From Desarmillaria ectypa (Eukaryota; Basidiomycota; Agaricomycetes; Agaricales; Physalacriaceae): DNA of 64,000 nt. Position 1 is the first letter of the stretch, and every line of letters begins with the position of its first letter. Of the stretch, positions 49,216 to 60,270 are shown in pieces. The stretch lies in contig JAUDYN010000001.1 of assembly GCA_030407005.1 (NCBI GenBank), positions 4,216,001 to 4,280,000 of the forward strand, given 5' to 3'. Under the pieces are notes generated by a model, which ran no database searches, had not been told where the DNA came from, and saw nothing but the letters and a program-made list of their open reading frames with translations. The position numbers and the translations under genes are program-made.

Positions 49216-49934
49216 CTCCTTGTCTCACGCCGCCAACAAGTACGCCGTTTTGGGGTCAGCGTCAGCGGCTAGCAATACTGAAAGACTCAAGCTGACCAAG
49301 AACGGGCCGCAAGAGCATCGCGAGGTGTGCTGAAATTCTGAGTGTCGGAATGGAGGGAGCAGTCCTTATGCAGTGCGTATCCTGCCCTTATGCCTGCCTT
49401 TCTTTTACTCAAATGTGTCTATTACTCTGGAAAATAGGGTAGCGATCACCGTTGGAACGGTGCTGACCATCGGACGACTATCCTCAGCGTTATTTCTTGC
49501 ATCGATTTTCGGCCCACCACATTATTCAAAGCGGTATCAATGTCATTCTTGGTCAATGAAGAGACCAACCTTTGCTTGTCCAATTCAATTGGGTGATATT
49601 CCATCGTCGCGCCCATACGTAACCTAGATGGGGTGCTTGGCGACGTCGGTGCATCATCTTTCCTTTGTGCTGACGGACTCTCCGCACCAGCATGAATGTT
49701 TCCAAGTGGTCCTATGACAGTTCCGGCTGTTGTTTCGTCACCGCGTGCCCTTGGCAACCGCGCGCTCTTCCCATCCTTGGTCAGTGGCGTTCGTCATCAG
49801 CTTTCTAGCGTACTCGTATTTACTCAGACTGAAGCTTTGAAGAACATACAGCTCTTTGCCGAAAATAGGGTGGCACTTTGTAATCGCTCGTCGAGTTTTT
49901 ACGCACCTCAGTCAATCGCACAGCACGACAAATG
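49216..49934. other. Left flank of element F
   Basis: Host DNA up to the target-site duplication AAATG (49930-49934). Overlapping frames on both strands show no motif; no gene called. Confidence 0.45.
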
Positions 49935-50168
49935 TGAGAGGGTGGCGAAAGTCACGGGCTCTCACAAGGAGCTTGACGCAAATAGTGACAGGTGTAAAGG
50001 CTGGTTAATTGCGAAAAACCCGAGCTACTACAACGGTACGTAGCTCTTTTATACTACTAACTAATATCAAATAGATAATATCGAACAAGGCGCGAACGGT
50101 GGAGCAGGTGGAGCGACAACAGGGTATGAAATGGAGGAAGGGACCGGGCCTGTAGCCGGCTCGTTACA
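49935..50168 (-). repeat. 3' LTR of element F
   Basis: A 234 bp LTR, TGAGAGGGTGG ... GCTCGTTACA on the plus strand. Adjacent internal sequence TACGCCCTCCTGGCC reads on the element strand as a purine-rich tract (GGCCAGGAGGGCGTA). Confidence 0.92.
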
Positions 50169-50279
50169 TACGCCCTCCTGGCCAACGAAGTGGGACATTG
50201 TAGGTAGAGTAAAAGAAATAAATGAGTGTGATCAACAGAAATCAATGAAATGAAGGGCAAAATGAGAGACATTACAAAG

Positions 50280-53200
50280 TTACTTATTATTCATGGTGGT
50301 ATCTCCATTCGCGTCGGTTTTGTCGCCCTCCAAATCATGGTAATAGAGCAGGCCATCCTGTTCTTCAAGAGCGGTCTTTCCATGATCTGGATCTGGGTCT
50401 CCATCTGCGTCGGTTGATCCAGTGCTGCCTTCAATGAACTCGGGGAGATCATCTGACAGAAATCCATCCCATGAGTCTGCCGTAGAAGTGTAGCGCCCTT
50501 CGGATTGTTCATCCCACATCAATCCGGCTTTTTTATCGAGGCGATGCTGGATAGCCCTTTCCTTGGCAGTTTCGCGCTGGAATAATATCTGATGGCCAAG
50601 GAAATGAGTTTTGTTGTATTCCCGTTCAGGGATAATGACATAGCCAGGAATGACGAGCTTGCGAGGATCAAAGAGGAACTTCATGTCAACGCGAAGCCCT
50701 TTACTGGTAGGGGATGGGGTAAGGAGATTCGATAGAGTGTAGGAATTAGTCCCATTGGGGTTAGTGGGACTGGGCTTGATCCACTCAACGAACTTTTCAG
50801 GCTGGGGACCTGCATTGAAGGATGCAGCAATGGCACCATAGGCAATGGGCTCTGAGCGAATCTGTCTGCACTCCGAAATCCCATCCTTGGCATGCACATT
50901 ACGAAGAAGATGGTTGTGTTCAACACACTTGAGCATGTGTACAGCATGGACTTTTGTGATGAGGCTTCCAAAGGCACCTGAGCCTGGGGCTTCATGAATG
51001 TCAAACCACTCGCGATTCCTGCAAATAGTGAAGGCCTTTGGAATTGGCACTGAAGCAGTAGCGATCAGAGGACGAAGGTAAGCAGGGAGTTTGCGACCCT
51101 TATTACCACGGGATTTAGCATGGTCAACGGGCATAGCTGGGGGGAATAGAGAGGTGATGGATCTGGAGGGAGAATAGCGTAGTGGGGAATAATGAGGGAA
51201 AGGATGCACAAGTGAAGGAAAAATCACAACAGATGTACCCTTTTCTACTCTTGCATGATCATCTAAATCAAATGAGATACTCCCCATGGAAATTCCATAC
51301 TGTTCGGGATTAGGTGGTAGTGGTGCTTGACCCCTTGGAAGGTTACCAATAGATGTACATCCCAACAGATCAAGATAGTCAGTGAGACTGCCAAGCCCTA
51401 CAAGCTGGTCAAACGGCATCCACGTAATATCACCAGTAGTCCATTTCACTTTAAACACTGCTTGATCCTTAGCACCATGATGTGATAATATCCATTCAAT
51501 TTTCCATTGAGGGTCTGCCTCTAGGGTCTGTTGTATCTGGGTGTTGAGACGTCCTGGAAATCTACAATCATCATTAGGAACATGTATCCGAAGCAAGGAA
51601 GAGTGAAAAACTGGGTGTACTCCTCTCTGAATAAAGCTTGAAGGTAGCTCCACATGGAATGAATGATTTCCAAAGTCCCTTGATATCTTGTAAGGGCCAA
51701 TATATTTTGGAATTAATTTGTGAGCTAGACCTTTAGCAAACTTCAAATTCTGGGTGGATACATATACCAAATCACCTTCATGGAAGGGCTCAAAATGCCT
51801 CTTCCTATTTGCGATCTGAGTTTGCTTGACTCAAGCCTCAAGAATTGCATCATGAGCTGATATAATAGCTAGATGTCGCAATTGGATAAAGGAATGGACT
51901 GATGGGTACTCATTCTTCATGTTCGAGTTCCATATCATTGATCGAGGCATCCGTCCTGTGTTGAGCATGAATGGAGCATATCCAGTAGTTTCCGACTGAG
52001 CACAATTAAGGGCAAATTCAATGGCTGGTAATTTTGATACCCAATTCTTTTGAGTGGAGTCTATGCACTGCCATAACATCTGGGTAATGGTATGATTAGC
52101 TCGTTCTGTAGCCCCATCACTCTGAGGGTGATACACACTGGACATATTCAGCTGGGTTCCTGTAAGCTCATGTAGTCTTTTCCAAAAGACACTAGTGAAC
52201 AGAGAGTCACAATCACTTATAATCCGTCGAGGCATTCCATGGTGCTTGTAGACATGCTCGAACATCAGTTCAGCCACTTGGCAAGCAGAGTAGGTTGTAT
52301 GGCATGGGACAATGTGTACCATTGAAGTAAATAGGTCAATAATAACAGTTATCGAGTCAAAAGTTCCATCGCGATTTTTTGAATCCGGTAATGGTCCCAC
52401 AAAGTCAATACCAATAGCTTCCCAGGGATATGACAGAACCTTGAGAGGGTGCAGAAGACCATAAGGCTTCTGGTTGTTAGGCTTGCTCATTTTGCAAGTA
52501 TGACATGACTCACAATATGATCTGACATCTGAAACCATATCCTTCCACCATACATTCTGGCGAAGGTAATCCAACGTTTTGCTTGCACCAAGATGAGCTA
52601 AAATTGAATGAGCTTCTGAAATAATAATTTCTTGAGCTGTATGACCATTTACGAGAGTACGAGGTATGCAGAGAAGTCGGTCATTATCCTTCTTTAGATA
52701 GAGAAGGCCAATATCCTGGTTCCACTCAAAGTTAGCAAAGTGGGCCGGGTTTTCCACTATTTTCTTGAAGAGAGGATCATTAGAATACTGGTGCTGTATT
52801 GCCTTTTCAAAGTTGAGGCCATTGAGTGAGGGGATAGCATTGAGCAATGTTGCCCCAGTCAAATCTGAGTCAGTGCCGACTTTTTCCTGATCATGTGATC
52901 TTGCTTTGCTGGCACTTTGAGCATCAGTCTCTTCAGATCTACTGCCATCCTGACTTTTGTGCGACAAGTCCTTGCTCTTGGATCCTCTAGGCATGTCTCC
53001 TGAAGCTCTGGCAGGTTGTTTGGATAAGTTCTGGCTTGTATCCTTGAAGCTATGGCTTGATCTTGCAGGGATTTTGATGGTGAGCTTTTCCTGCTGTTTA
53101 TCATCATTTCCACTGCTTTCTGACCGCGTTTTGGGTTCGTTAATGAACTTAGGGCTATTGCGACGTGTACTGGACGATGATGAAGCCAAATTTTCGGTAC

Positions 53201-56200
53201 TCCCGCCCTCCTGTGCGCGTCTAGGGCCAACAATGCGTATATGACCTTTCATCCTCTTTGCAAACTCAAACGACGTTTCTGGACGACCTGTATCTGCATT
53301 GGATCGTTTTGGGAGTGCTCTGGCACGGGTTGTATGTGCTGCAAAGGCTTCCAAGCCTGCTAGTAATGGTATGGTGATTCCATGGTTGTTTAGGTGATCC
53401 ATACTGACATTATCATCATGAACAGTGTATTCAGAGCGTGCGCGAACAGTACCAGGGGCGTCGTTGGTGTATATGCGTGAGAGGGCATCTGAGAGGACAT
53501 TGGTTTCACCAGGTATGTATTGTATTTCGAAATCGAACGCGCTCATCTTTTCTAACCAACGTGCTTGCCTTCCTGTTAGGTCTTTTTGCTTCATAAGGTG
53601 AATTAATCCCTTATGATCTGTTATCCATGTGAAATGAATACCCTGTAGGACATCCCGGTGGCGTAGCATCGTTTCAAGACCCGCTAGCATTTCTAGTTCA
53701 TGAACCGCGTAATTCTGTTGCGCTGAACTGAGCTTTGCCGAATAGAAAGCTGCGACTTTGGCCTTCTGCCATTCATTACCTTGTGCAACATAGCCTGCAA
53801 TGCTTGCAGAGCTCGCATCCGTGACCATCCAGACAGGTTTATGATTTGGTGAGTATTCTAATGGTACTCGGCTATGGTTACGGTGATGCTCAACAATTTC
53901 CTTGATCTCATCAAAGGCTCGCTGTTCAGTGTAGGACCAACGGAATGGGACTGTTGAGCCTGTAAGGGTATGAAGGATTCCCATGGGACCACGGATGCGA
54001 GGTAAGTCATCTGCGAGATATCCTACGCTTCCGAGAAATCCTGACAACAATCCTTTTAATGTAGGAGTTTTCCAGTTGATTACAGAGTCTACCTTATCAG
54101 GATCCATACGTATTCCATTATCGTCAATAATACGACCAAGTACTTTCATTTCTTTTGGTAAGAAGTTAAGTTTCGAGGCACTCAAGTATAATTGTTCTCG
54201 CTTCAACACATCAATAATACATTTAACATGCTTAACGTGATCCTCAACTGTGTCTGAATAGATGATAACATCGTCTAGGTAAACCTCCATGAAGACACCT
54301 ATGTAGGGCGAGAAGATATGGTTCATCAGTGCCTGGTAAGTTGCAGGTGCATTGCAGTCACCCTGTTGTAGAATGAGACTGACCATATTTCCATCAGGAG
54401 TTGTGACAGTAGTCCTATCAACATGCTCAGGAACAATTCGGATTTGCTCGTAGGCATCCTTGCCGTCAATAATGCTTCGGTATTTGCATTTCGCAACACG
54501 ACGCAAGATCCCTTCAATACTTGGAAGAGGTGCTGATACTTTGTGAGTGTTGGCGTTGCGTGATCGCAAGTCGATGACGGTTCGGAGTAAGTGTTTTTGC
54601 TTCCCTACTTTTGGAATCAGCAACATTGGTACTGAATTCCCTGCAGTAGTAAGTTTCCACCTACCTGAAGACAAGTAATCCCTTCGTTTTTGGTCCCATT
54701 GCGAGCGAAAAGCCTCAGGGCATCTAGATGGCCTCCAGGGATATGTCTTGTGCTCGTCAATCAATGGGATCTTGTGGTTGATGGCCCGTAGTGGTGGTAA
54801 TGGTGTTTCCGAAGCTGTTTTGCAGATGGGAGCTGCATACTCATGAAGCTCTGCGCGAACTTGCTCAAGTGCATTCTCACTAACCATCATAGCTTGAGTC
54901 TGAATATGGCTAACATTATCACCCACCATAGGCAATGCCGTGTTACTTCCAATCTCGATAGATGATGGATTAAAGCCAACACAAACATTATACTGGTACA
55001 ACCATGGGGTTCTGAGGACCAAATCATAACCAGAGAGGTTTGCGATGTCAAAGTAATGTTCCGACTTGATGCTCTGGTACTTGAATTGAACCTTTGTCCC
55101 ACAGAGAATCTTTGAACGAGATCCTTGTACTGCAAGATGCAAAGGGATTGGCGATGGAAGGTATGTCTTGAATACCCTTAACTGATCTGCTAATTGAGTA
55201 GACATGAAATCTCCCAGTGAGCCTGTATCAACCAAGGCTCGGCATGGCTTTCCATAGATATCAATGACAATAACCAGAGGTCGTGGCACCACATGGCTGA
55301 TGTCCTTGACAACTGAGGCATTTTGCTGGATAGCAGGGTATGTCTTTGGCTCGATTTGGACTCCTGCGATTCTCATAATATGAGTGTAGCCATTTCGTTC
55401 TTCCCAATGCAAATTGCCATTCATCAAGTGCAAGTAGTTATCAGCTGCTGCAACCACGGAATCAAGCTCTTTCTCAAATGGGTTCATTTCCATAGACTTT
55501 GAGAACAAGCGGGTAAGGAACTCATATTCAACAGGGCTTTTCAGGCATTGTAGAAGATTTTCATAGGCTTCATCAAGCTTCTTCTGGTACCAATTTGGCA
55601 GATTGAAGTTCGGATTGGTCAGGTACTTGATTGGTACTGATGTTTTAAACTCACGATGAATGTCCTCAATGATGTACTCTTGAGAGGGCTTTCTCGGGTG
55701 AGGATAAATGATGTATGAAACATCCTCTTCCATATTCCTGGATTCCTTGATAAATGGAACATGCTTAGTCAAGGATTTTCGAGCGGCAGTGGCTAGCGGA
55801 TGTCCCATCTGAGGGTAATCCATGTTCTGAAAGGCAGGTATGTGGTTGAACATAGCCAGTTGCCTTCCCCAGAACTCTCCTGGACTAAATTGTGGGTCTA
55901 ATATCCATGAGATAGGTAATTCTCCTCCTAATCCTCGGTCATGATCAATGAACTTAAGTATGTGATCTTCTTTAGATTCCCACACTGTGAAGCGAAGATG
56001 ACCATGAGGTTCTGAGGTATCCCCTGGGTATGGTTGGCTCTCATGAAGCTTTGCTTCAAGAGCTTCGGCAAGTATATTTCCCATTCTTTGAAGTTGCCAT
56101 TGCTCAGATCTAATCTTGGTAGCTTCAGCATGCTTTAGTTTTTCAAAACAAAGCTCATCAAGAAGGAGTGACTCATATTGAATAGTCAGAAATGCCTTCA

Positions 56201-56237
56201 AGTTCTTTGATAACCATCTGATAGCATGGGTTTTCAA
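50280..56237 (-). pseudogene. Element F pol, one TGA short of a continuous ~1985-codon frame
   Basis: Ty3-type polyprotein. Approximate residues from 56237 (frame opens at TTG; no ATG): protease core LVDTGSLGDF at ~334; reverse transcriptase with YLDD at ~652; RNase H starting TDASSASIAGY at ~805; integrase zinc-binding HHCC ending SCHTCKMSK at ~1215-1245; catalytic Asp in IDFVG (~1279), Asp in SDCDS (~1338) and Glu in GATERANH (~1375). A TGA at 51831-51833 follows HDAILEA; the same frame continues (GDLVYVSTQNLKFAKG) to 50280. The downstream part has the integrase tail (IGPYKI, GVHPVFHSSLL), a chromo-like segment (WKIEWILSHHGAKDQAVFKV) and ~330 further residues of unknown function with an acidic end. 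The stop fits a single C-to-T change of CGA. Entry from the 287-codon ORF needs a +1 frameshift near 56240-56175. Confidence 0.85.
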
Positions 56238-57036
56238 GTCTTATAGCATCAATTTGAAGTATTGCAAGGTTAGAATGGTCTACAACTGTAAGCTTGTCTG
56301 ATTGAACTTCTCGGGTTATACTGAACCGGTCATAGGGTGAAACTTGGTTCTTGTTAAAGCCTAATTCCTTCAAGTCGGGGTAATTACTGATGCCATGGCT
56401 CAGAGTAAAGTGTAATCCTTGAATAAGGGCATCTCCAAGTTCTGAGGACTTGATAAACCACTTTGCAGAATCAAATGGCAGTGCAAGCAGTCTTGCACAT
56501 TGCTTCGCATACCAAGCACCAATTTGGAACTTCGGATTTCGAAGCAGGGATACTGAAATTGTGAGTTCACCATGTTCTGATTCAGTGTCCACAATAGTAA
56601 ATGTATCATTGTTTAGACAAAACACACCAAAGCGATAAGAGCTCACTGCTCCCCAACGAAGCTGATCTCCTGGATATGGTGTGTCATGGTTTAGGCTCAT
56701 CTCAGCTGTGTATTGATAGAAATTGCCAATGCTATTAGGACACCAGTGAGGATCCATTATATGATGCAAAATGAAGTCTGAATACCCTGTTTCTGGATAC
56801 CCAAAGACTTTCTTTGCATCATCTGCCCAGCAGTACAATGGTTCGCCATTGCAATCCTTGGAACAGGCATCTTTTTTGGACCATGAAAGGCTAAAATTCT
56901 CAATTCCAGGAACTGGTATGGTCTCATTGCATTCTATACTTCCGAAATCACTAATGAAGGCTTCCAGATCATTCAATTCTGATTCATTTGAAGCATCAGA
57001 ACTTGCCACTGAAGGTTTGGCCTCATTTTCAGACAT
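56173..57036 (-). CDS. Element F spacer ORF, 287 residues, unknown repeated module
   Basis: Minus-strand ORF between gag and pol, in the gag frame but separated from it by TAG (57076-57078) and TGA (57067-57069), and overlapping pol in another frame. It is rich in acidic and aromatic residues. It contains three copies of a loose module ending in an [N/D]-P-x-[F/W/Y] core (HHIMDPHWCPNSIGNFY; SLLRNPKFQIGAWYAKQ; IRLENPCYQMVIKEL); two more copies lie in the start of pol (WILDPQFSPGEFWGRQ; YLTNPNFNLPNWYQKK). Function unknown: possibly a structural or nucleic-acid-handling part of the polyprotein. Confidence 0.6.
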   Translation of the reverse strand: MSENEAKPSVASSDASNESELNDLEAFISDFGSIECNETIPVPGIENFSLSWSKKDACSKDCNGEPLYCWADDAKKVFGYPETGYSDFILHHIMDPHWCPNSIGNFYQYTAEMSLNHDTPYPGDQLRWGAVSSYRFGVFCLNNDTFTIVDTESEHGELTISVSLLRNPKFQIGAWYAKQCARLLALPFDSAKWFIKSSELGDALIQGLHFTLSHGISNYPDLKELGFNKNQVSPYDRFSITREVQSDKLTVVDHSNLAILQIDAIRLENPCYQMVIKELEGISDYSI

Positions 57037-57075
57037 ATCAGGTGAGGTATAGAGTTCTCCAAGTGCTCATAATAC

Positions 57076-59850
57076 CTACTCCCTGTCCAATTTATAATCA
57101 GAACTTCCTGAATTATCTGTTTCTGAAACAGATTCAAGGTCTGGAATATCTTCATCAGATGAATGCTGGGGCTGTGACTGACCATCTTCCTCATTAGACA
57201 TGAACATCATTCCAATTGAGATATGAGCTGCTGTTTCTGTCGTTTCAGCAAGATTCTGAAGGTTTTCATCAGCTAATTCATAATGCATGCTATGTGCTGA
57301 GAATCCCGGTGGTCCTTTCTTATTATTGGACTTGACTGTATTATTACCAGGATAGTTCCGAGCCATATGTCCAACTTCCTCACAATTGAAACATTTATTA
57401 GCTGCTACTAATTCCACTTTCTTACTGTCTGACATTTTGCCAGATTTGGATGATGTTGAAGGCTTTCCACCTCCTCCATTATGCCCAGAATTGTGAGGCT
57501 TATTGTTTGAGCCTCCCTTGGATGACGACGATGCCTGGTTATGACCTGTAGAATGACCTAATGGTGCAGATCCACCATTTTGGGGTCCATTCTTGTAGTG
57601 AGAATAGCTTTTGTTGTTATTATTATGCTTATTCTTCTTTAATGAGGTTCCATTATTTCTGTTACCCTGGCCATTGTTACCTCCTTGTGATGGCTTCTTT
57701 TCCTTGGTGCGGAGTGCCGCCTCAAGATCAGCCATCTCAATAAGTTCAGCTTCTTCAACAATGCGATGCCAACTATGAACTTCCTTATTCAGTTTTGCCC
57801 GGTGAAGTTCTCATTGCATCTCTTTTCAGAATCCATCCCAAAGTTTGATGACACGTTCATGTTTGCTAGTAACTCCAACAAGTCCATATAAGGTTTCAAG
57901 CTCATAAACATATTCCGAAACAGTACGATCATTTTGATAACATCTCTTTATTTTATCACATTGCTGACTACAATAATTCAGAGGGAAACAAGCATTGAAC
58001 ATCCCATGTAAGAATGTCAACAGAGTCCATTCTGCATGATTCTTAGAGACCTTCTGGATGAAGTATGAGAGAGCTTTTCCTTTCAGGTAATGTGATGCCA
58101 AGAATACTTGTTCATCTCAAGGCACCTGACCTTCTTTGCAGAACTGAGTCATTTCCATTGTAAAACGGTGAAATTTCTCACCATCTGCAGTACCATCATA
58201 TGGAGTTGGGGGAATTGGCTGAATTATCCTTTTTCGACCTCATCTATTTCTTCTATGACTATGGCCATGTCGATGATGAGGTCTACGTCTTCTATGGTGG
58301 CAATGGTGATGACTATGGTGAGATAAATCTGATGATTCCGAAGAGTCTGAATCTGATGATGATCCATCACTAGGGCCTGATGAGCTTGAATCTGACTCTG
58401 ATGGATCACTGTCTGATGGAGAAGAGAATGAGTAGTCAGAATCTGAGTCTGACTCATCACTAGAGGATGGATCAGAGCTCGAAGGCCCTGGATTAAAAGA
58501 GCTAGTCTGTTGCCAGTATTTCTGTTTCTCATTCTTCTTTTTGTTAAGCTTTCATTTTCGTTCTGGTGAAACTTTCTTCTTTCCTGAATGCTTCTTTTTG
58601 GATTTACCCACTTGTAGGACATTTGCCAAGAAGCTATCAGCTGGAAGCTGGTCTGTCGGATGAGTAGAGCCATGTCTGCTCTCCTGATGGCTACTAGAGG
58701 ATGCCTTAGATTTGCCCTGAATGACTTCTTTCATTCGACGACCAAATGCACTTGCCAATGGCTCAAGATCATGAACATTCTTCTTCTTTGAAATCCTTTT
58801 CTTTGATTTCTTAGGCCTTTTCTGATGTTTTTCAGGTTCAGGATTGTCCAAGTCTTCATCTGAAGTTTCCTCAATGTCAAGGACATCATACTGGCCAGTT
58901 CTACCAGTTAGTTTCTCAGTTCGTAAAGCCTTGGACTTGCTAGAATCCTTGGTTTGCTTTGAAGATTTTCTGATGGTCGTGAATTCATCATCACGATGTG
59001 TCTCCATTTCAGGTTCATCCAAGTCACCATCAAATGATTCCTGTACCTCATCACAAACTTGGTTCCAGTTATTGAGTGCCTCACATTGAGCCTCAATATC
59101 CAATTCCGAATCATCAATTTCCTGATTACAGTCAATGAATTTTCCCTTTGTAACATAGGAACTGGGGCCTGGTGTTGTGTTATGGGTCTCAGGTTGGTTT
59201 TGAATCTGTTCTCGAGTGATTCTATCCTGATGTTTTGCCAGGATTTCACACTGTTTAGCTGTCAGATTGTGCTCTGCAGCTCTAACTGTGGAAGCTTGCT
59301 CCTTGGTAAGCTTTCTTGTTTTGTGTTGTTCCTTGAAGTGAACTGCATGCCTACTCAGGTCATCTAAACTCTGAGTATGGCGAAGCCTTACTAGCCTTGC
59401 TGGTTGGGCAGAGGGAGGTTCCTCAGTATCTGTCTTACTTGATGCTTTCTCGGATTCCATACTAGTGCTAGATGTATCAGATTCATTTTCATCTTCTACA
59501 TTACTACGATATAAATTCTTCTTTGAAATATTCGCAGCAGTCAGATTCCCTTGGGGACCGACATCATCATTATCCTCCGATTCAGAAGGATATGACTTCT
59601 CCTCCTCCACATGTACATATGTGGAAGGAGGGTTTCTCAGCGTGGCTTTTCCAGACGCTGGAACACGGCTCGCAGCCGGACCAGGATCAGAGTCCTGAGC
59701 ACTCGCAGTGCTGGGTTCTGTCCGAATTTTAGTATGATGAACAGCTGGTGATGGCTCACCAGATAACTCAGACAAGGGACTCTCTGCTCTGGGCGAGACC
59801 TGCCCTGTTGCAATAGTGTTGCAGCGGCTGCGCAAAGCATAACGAGACAT
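57076..59850 (-). pseudogene. Element F gag, interrupted by five TGA codons
   Basis: A single minus-strand frame from 59850 (MSRYALRSR) to a TAG at 57076-57078. A 432-residue acidic/basic disordered N-terminal region is followed by a Ser/Asp and His/Arg-rich stretch. Then comes a capsid-like domain (PTPYDGTADGEKFHRF, AEWTLLTFLHGMF, NDRTVSEYVYELETL). An Asn/Gly/Lys-rich linker leads to a zinc knuckle CFNCEEVGHMARNY in which the last Cys is Tyr. TGA codons lie at 58552-58554, 58240-58242, 58117-58119, 57826-57828 and 57811-57813; all sit where a CGA arginine codon would fit. The rest of the frame is intact. Confidence 0.8.
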
Positions 59851-60036
59851 CCCAGTAATTAGACAGAGGGTTCAGGTGTCGAAATCGGAGTGGCCTCGGG
59901 TGATCAAGCCGTAGGTTTTCCAGAGATACAACAGAAAGAGAGAGATATAGAAGTGTTTAGAGAAAAAAGCGCAGATGTAGTTGAGAGATAGATATAGAAA
60001 TAAGCAGAGAAACAGCCAATGGAGCTGTCAAAAATA

Positions 60037-60270
60037 TGAGAGGGTGGCGAAAGTCACGGGCTCTCACAAGGAGCTTGACGCAAATAGTGACAGGTGTAAA
60101 GGCTGGTTAATTGCGAAAAACCCGAGCTACTACAACGGTACGTAGCTCTTTTATACTACTAACTAATATCAAATAGATAATATCGAACAAGGCGCGAACG
60201 GTGGAGCAGGTGGAGCGACAACAGGGTATGAAATGGAGGAAGGGACCGGGCCTGTAGCCGGCTCGTTACA
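60037..60270 (-). repeat. 5' LTR of element F
   Basis: A 234 bp LTR that reads the same as 49935-50168 at every position I compared, CpG sites included. Followed by the AAATG duplication. Confidence 0.92.

Larger units (their letters stand above)
49935..60270 (-). mobile_element. Element F: recent full-length Ty3-like LTR retrotransposon
   Basis: A 10.3 kb minus-strand element. Its two 234-bp LTRs appear identical over their whole length, and a perfect 5-bp target-site duplication AAATG flanks it (49930-49934, 60271-60275), so insertion is recent. The minus-strand order is gag with zinc knuckle, a 287-codon spacer ORF, then pol (protease, reverse transcriptase, RNase H, integrase, chromo-like) with a long C-terminal extension. 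Six in-frame TGA codons interrupt gag and pol. CpG is retained, in contrast to elements A, B and D. Confidence 0.92.

Noticed and set aside
49933..50168. Element F LTR beginning at TGTGAGAGG (49933)
   Set aside because: The second LTR reads TATGAG at that point; starting at TGAGAGG (49935) makes both LTRs identical and gives a perfect AAATG duplication on both sides.
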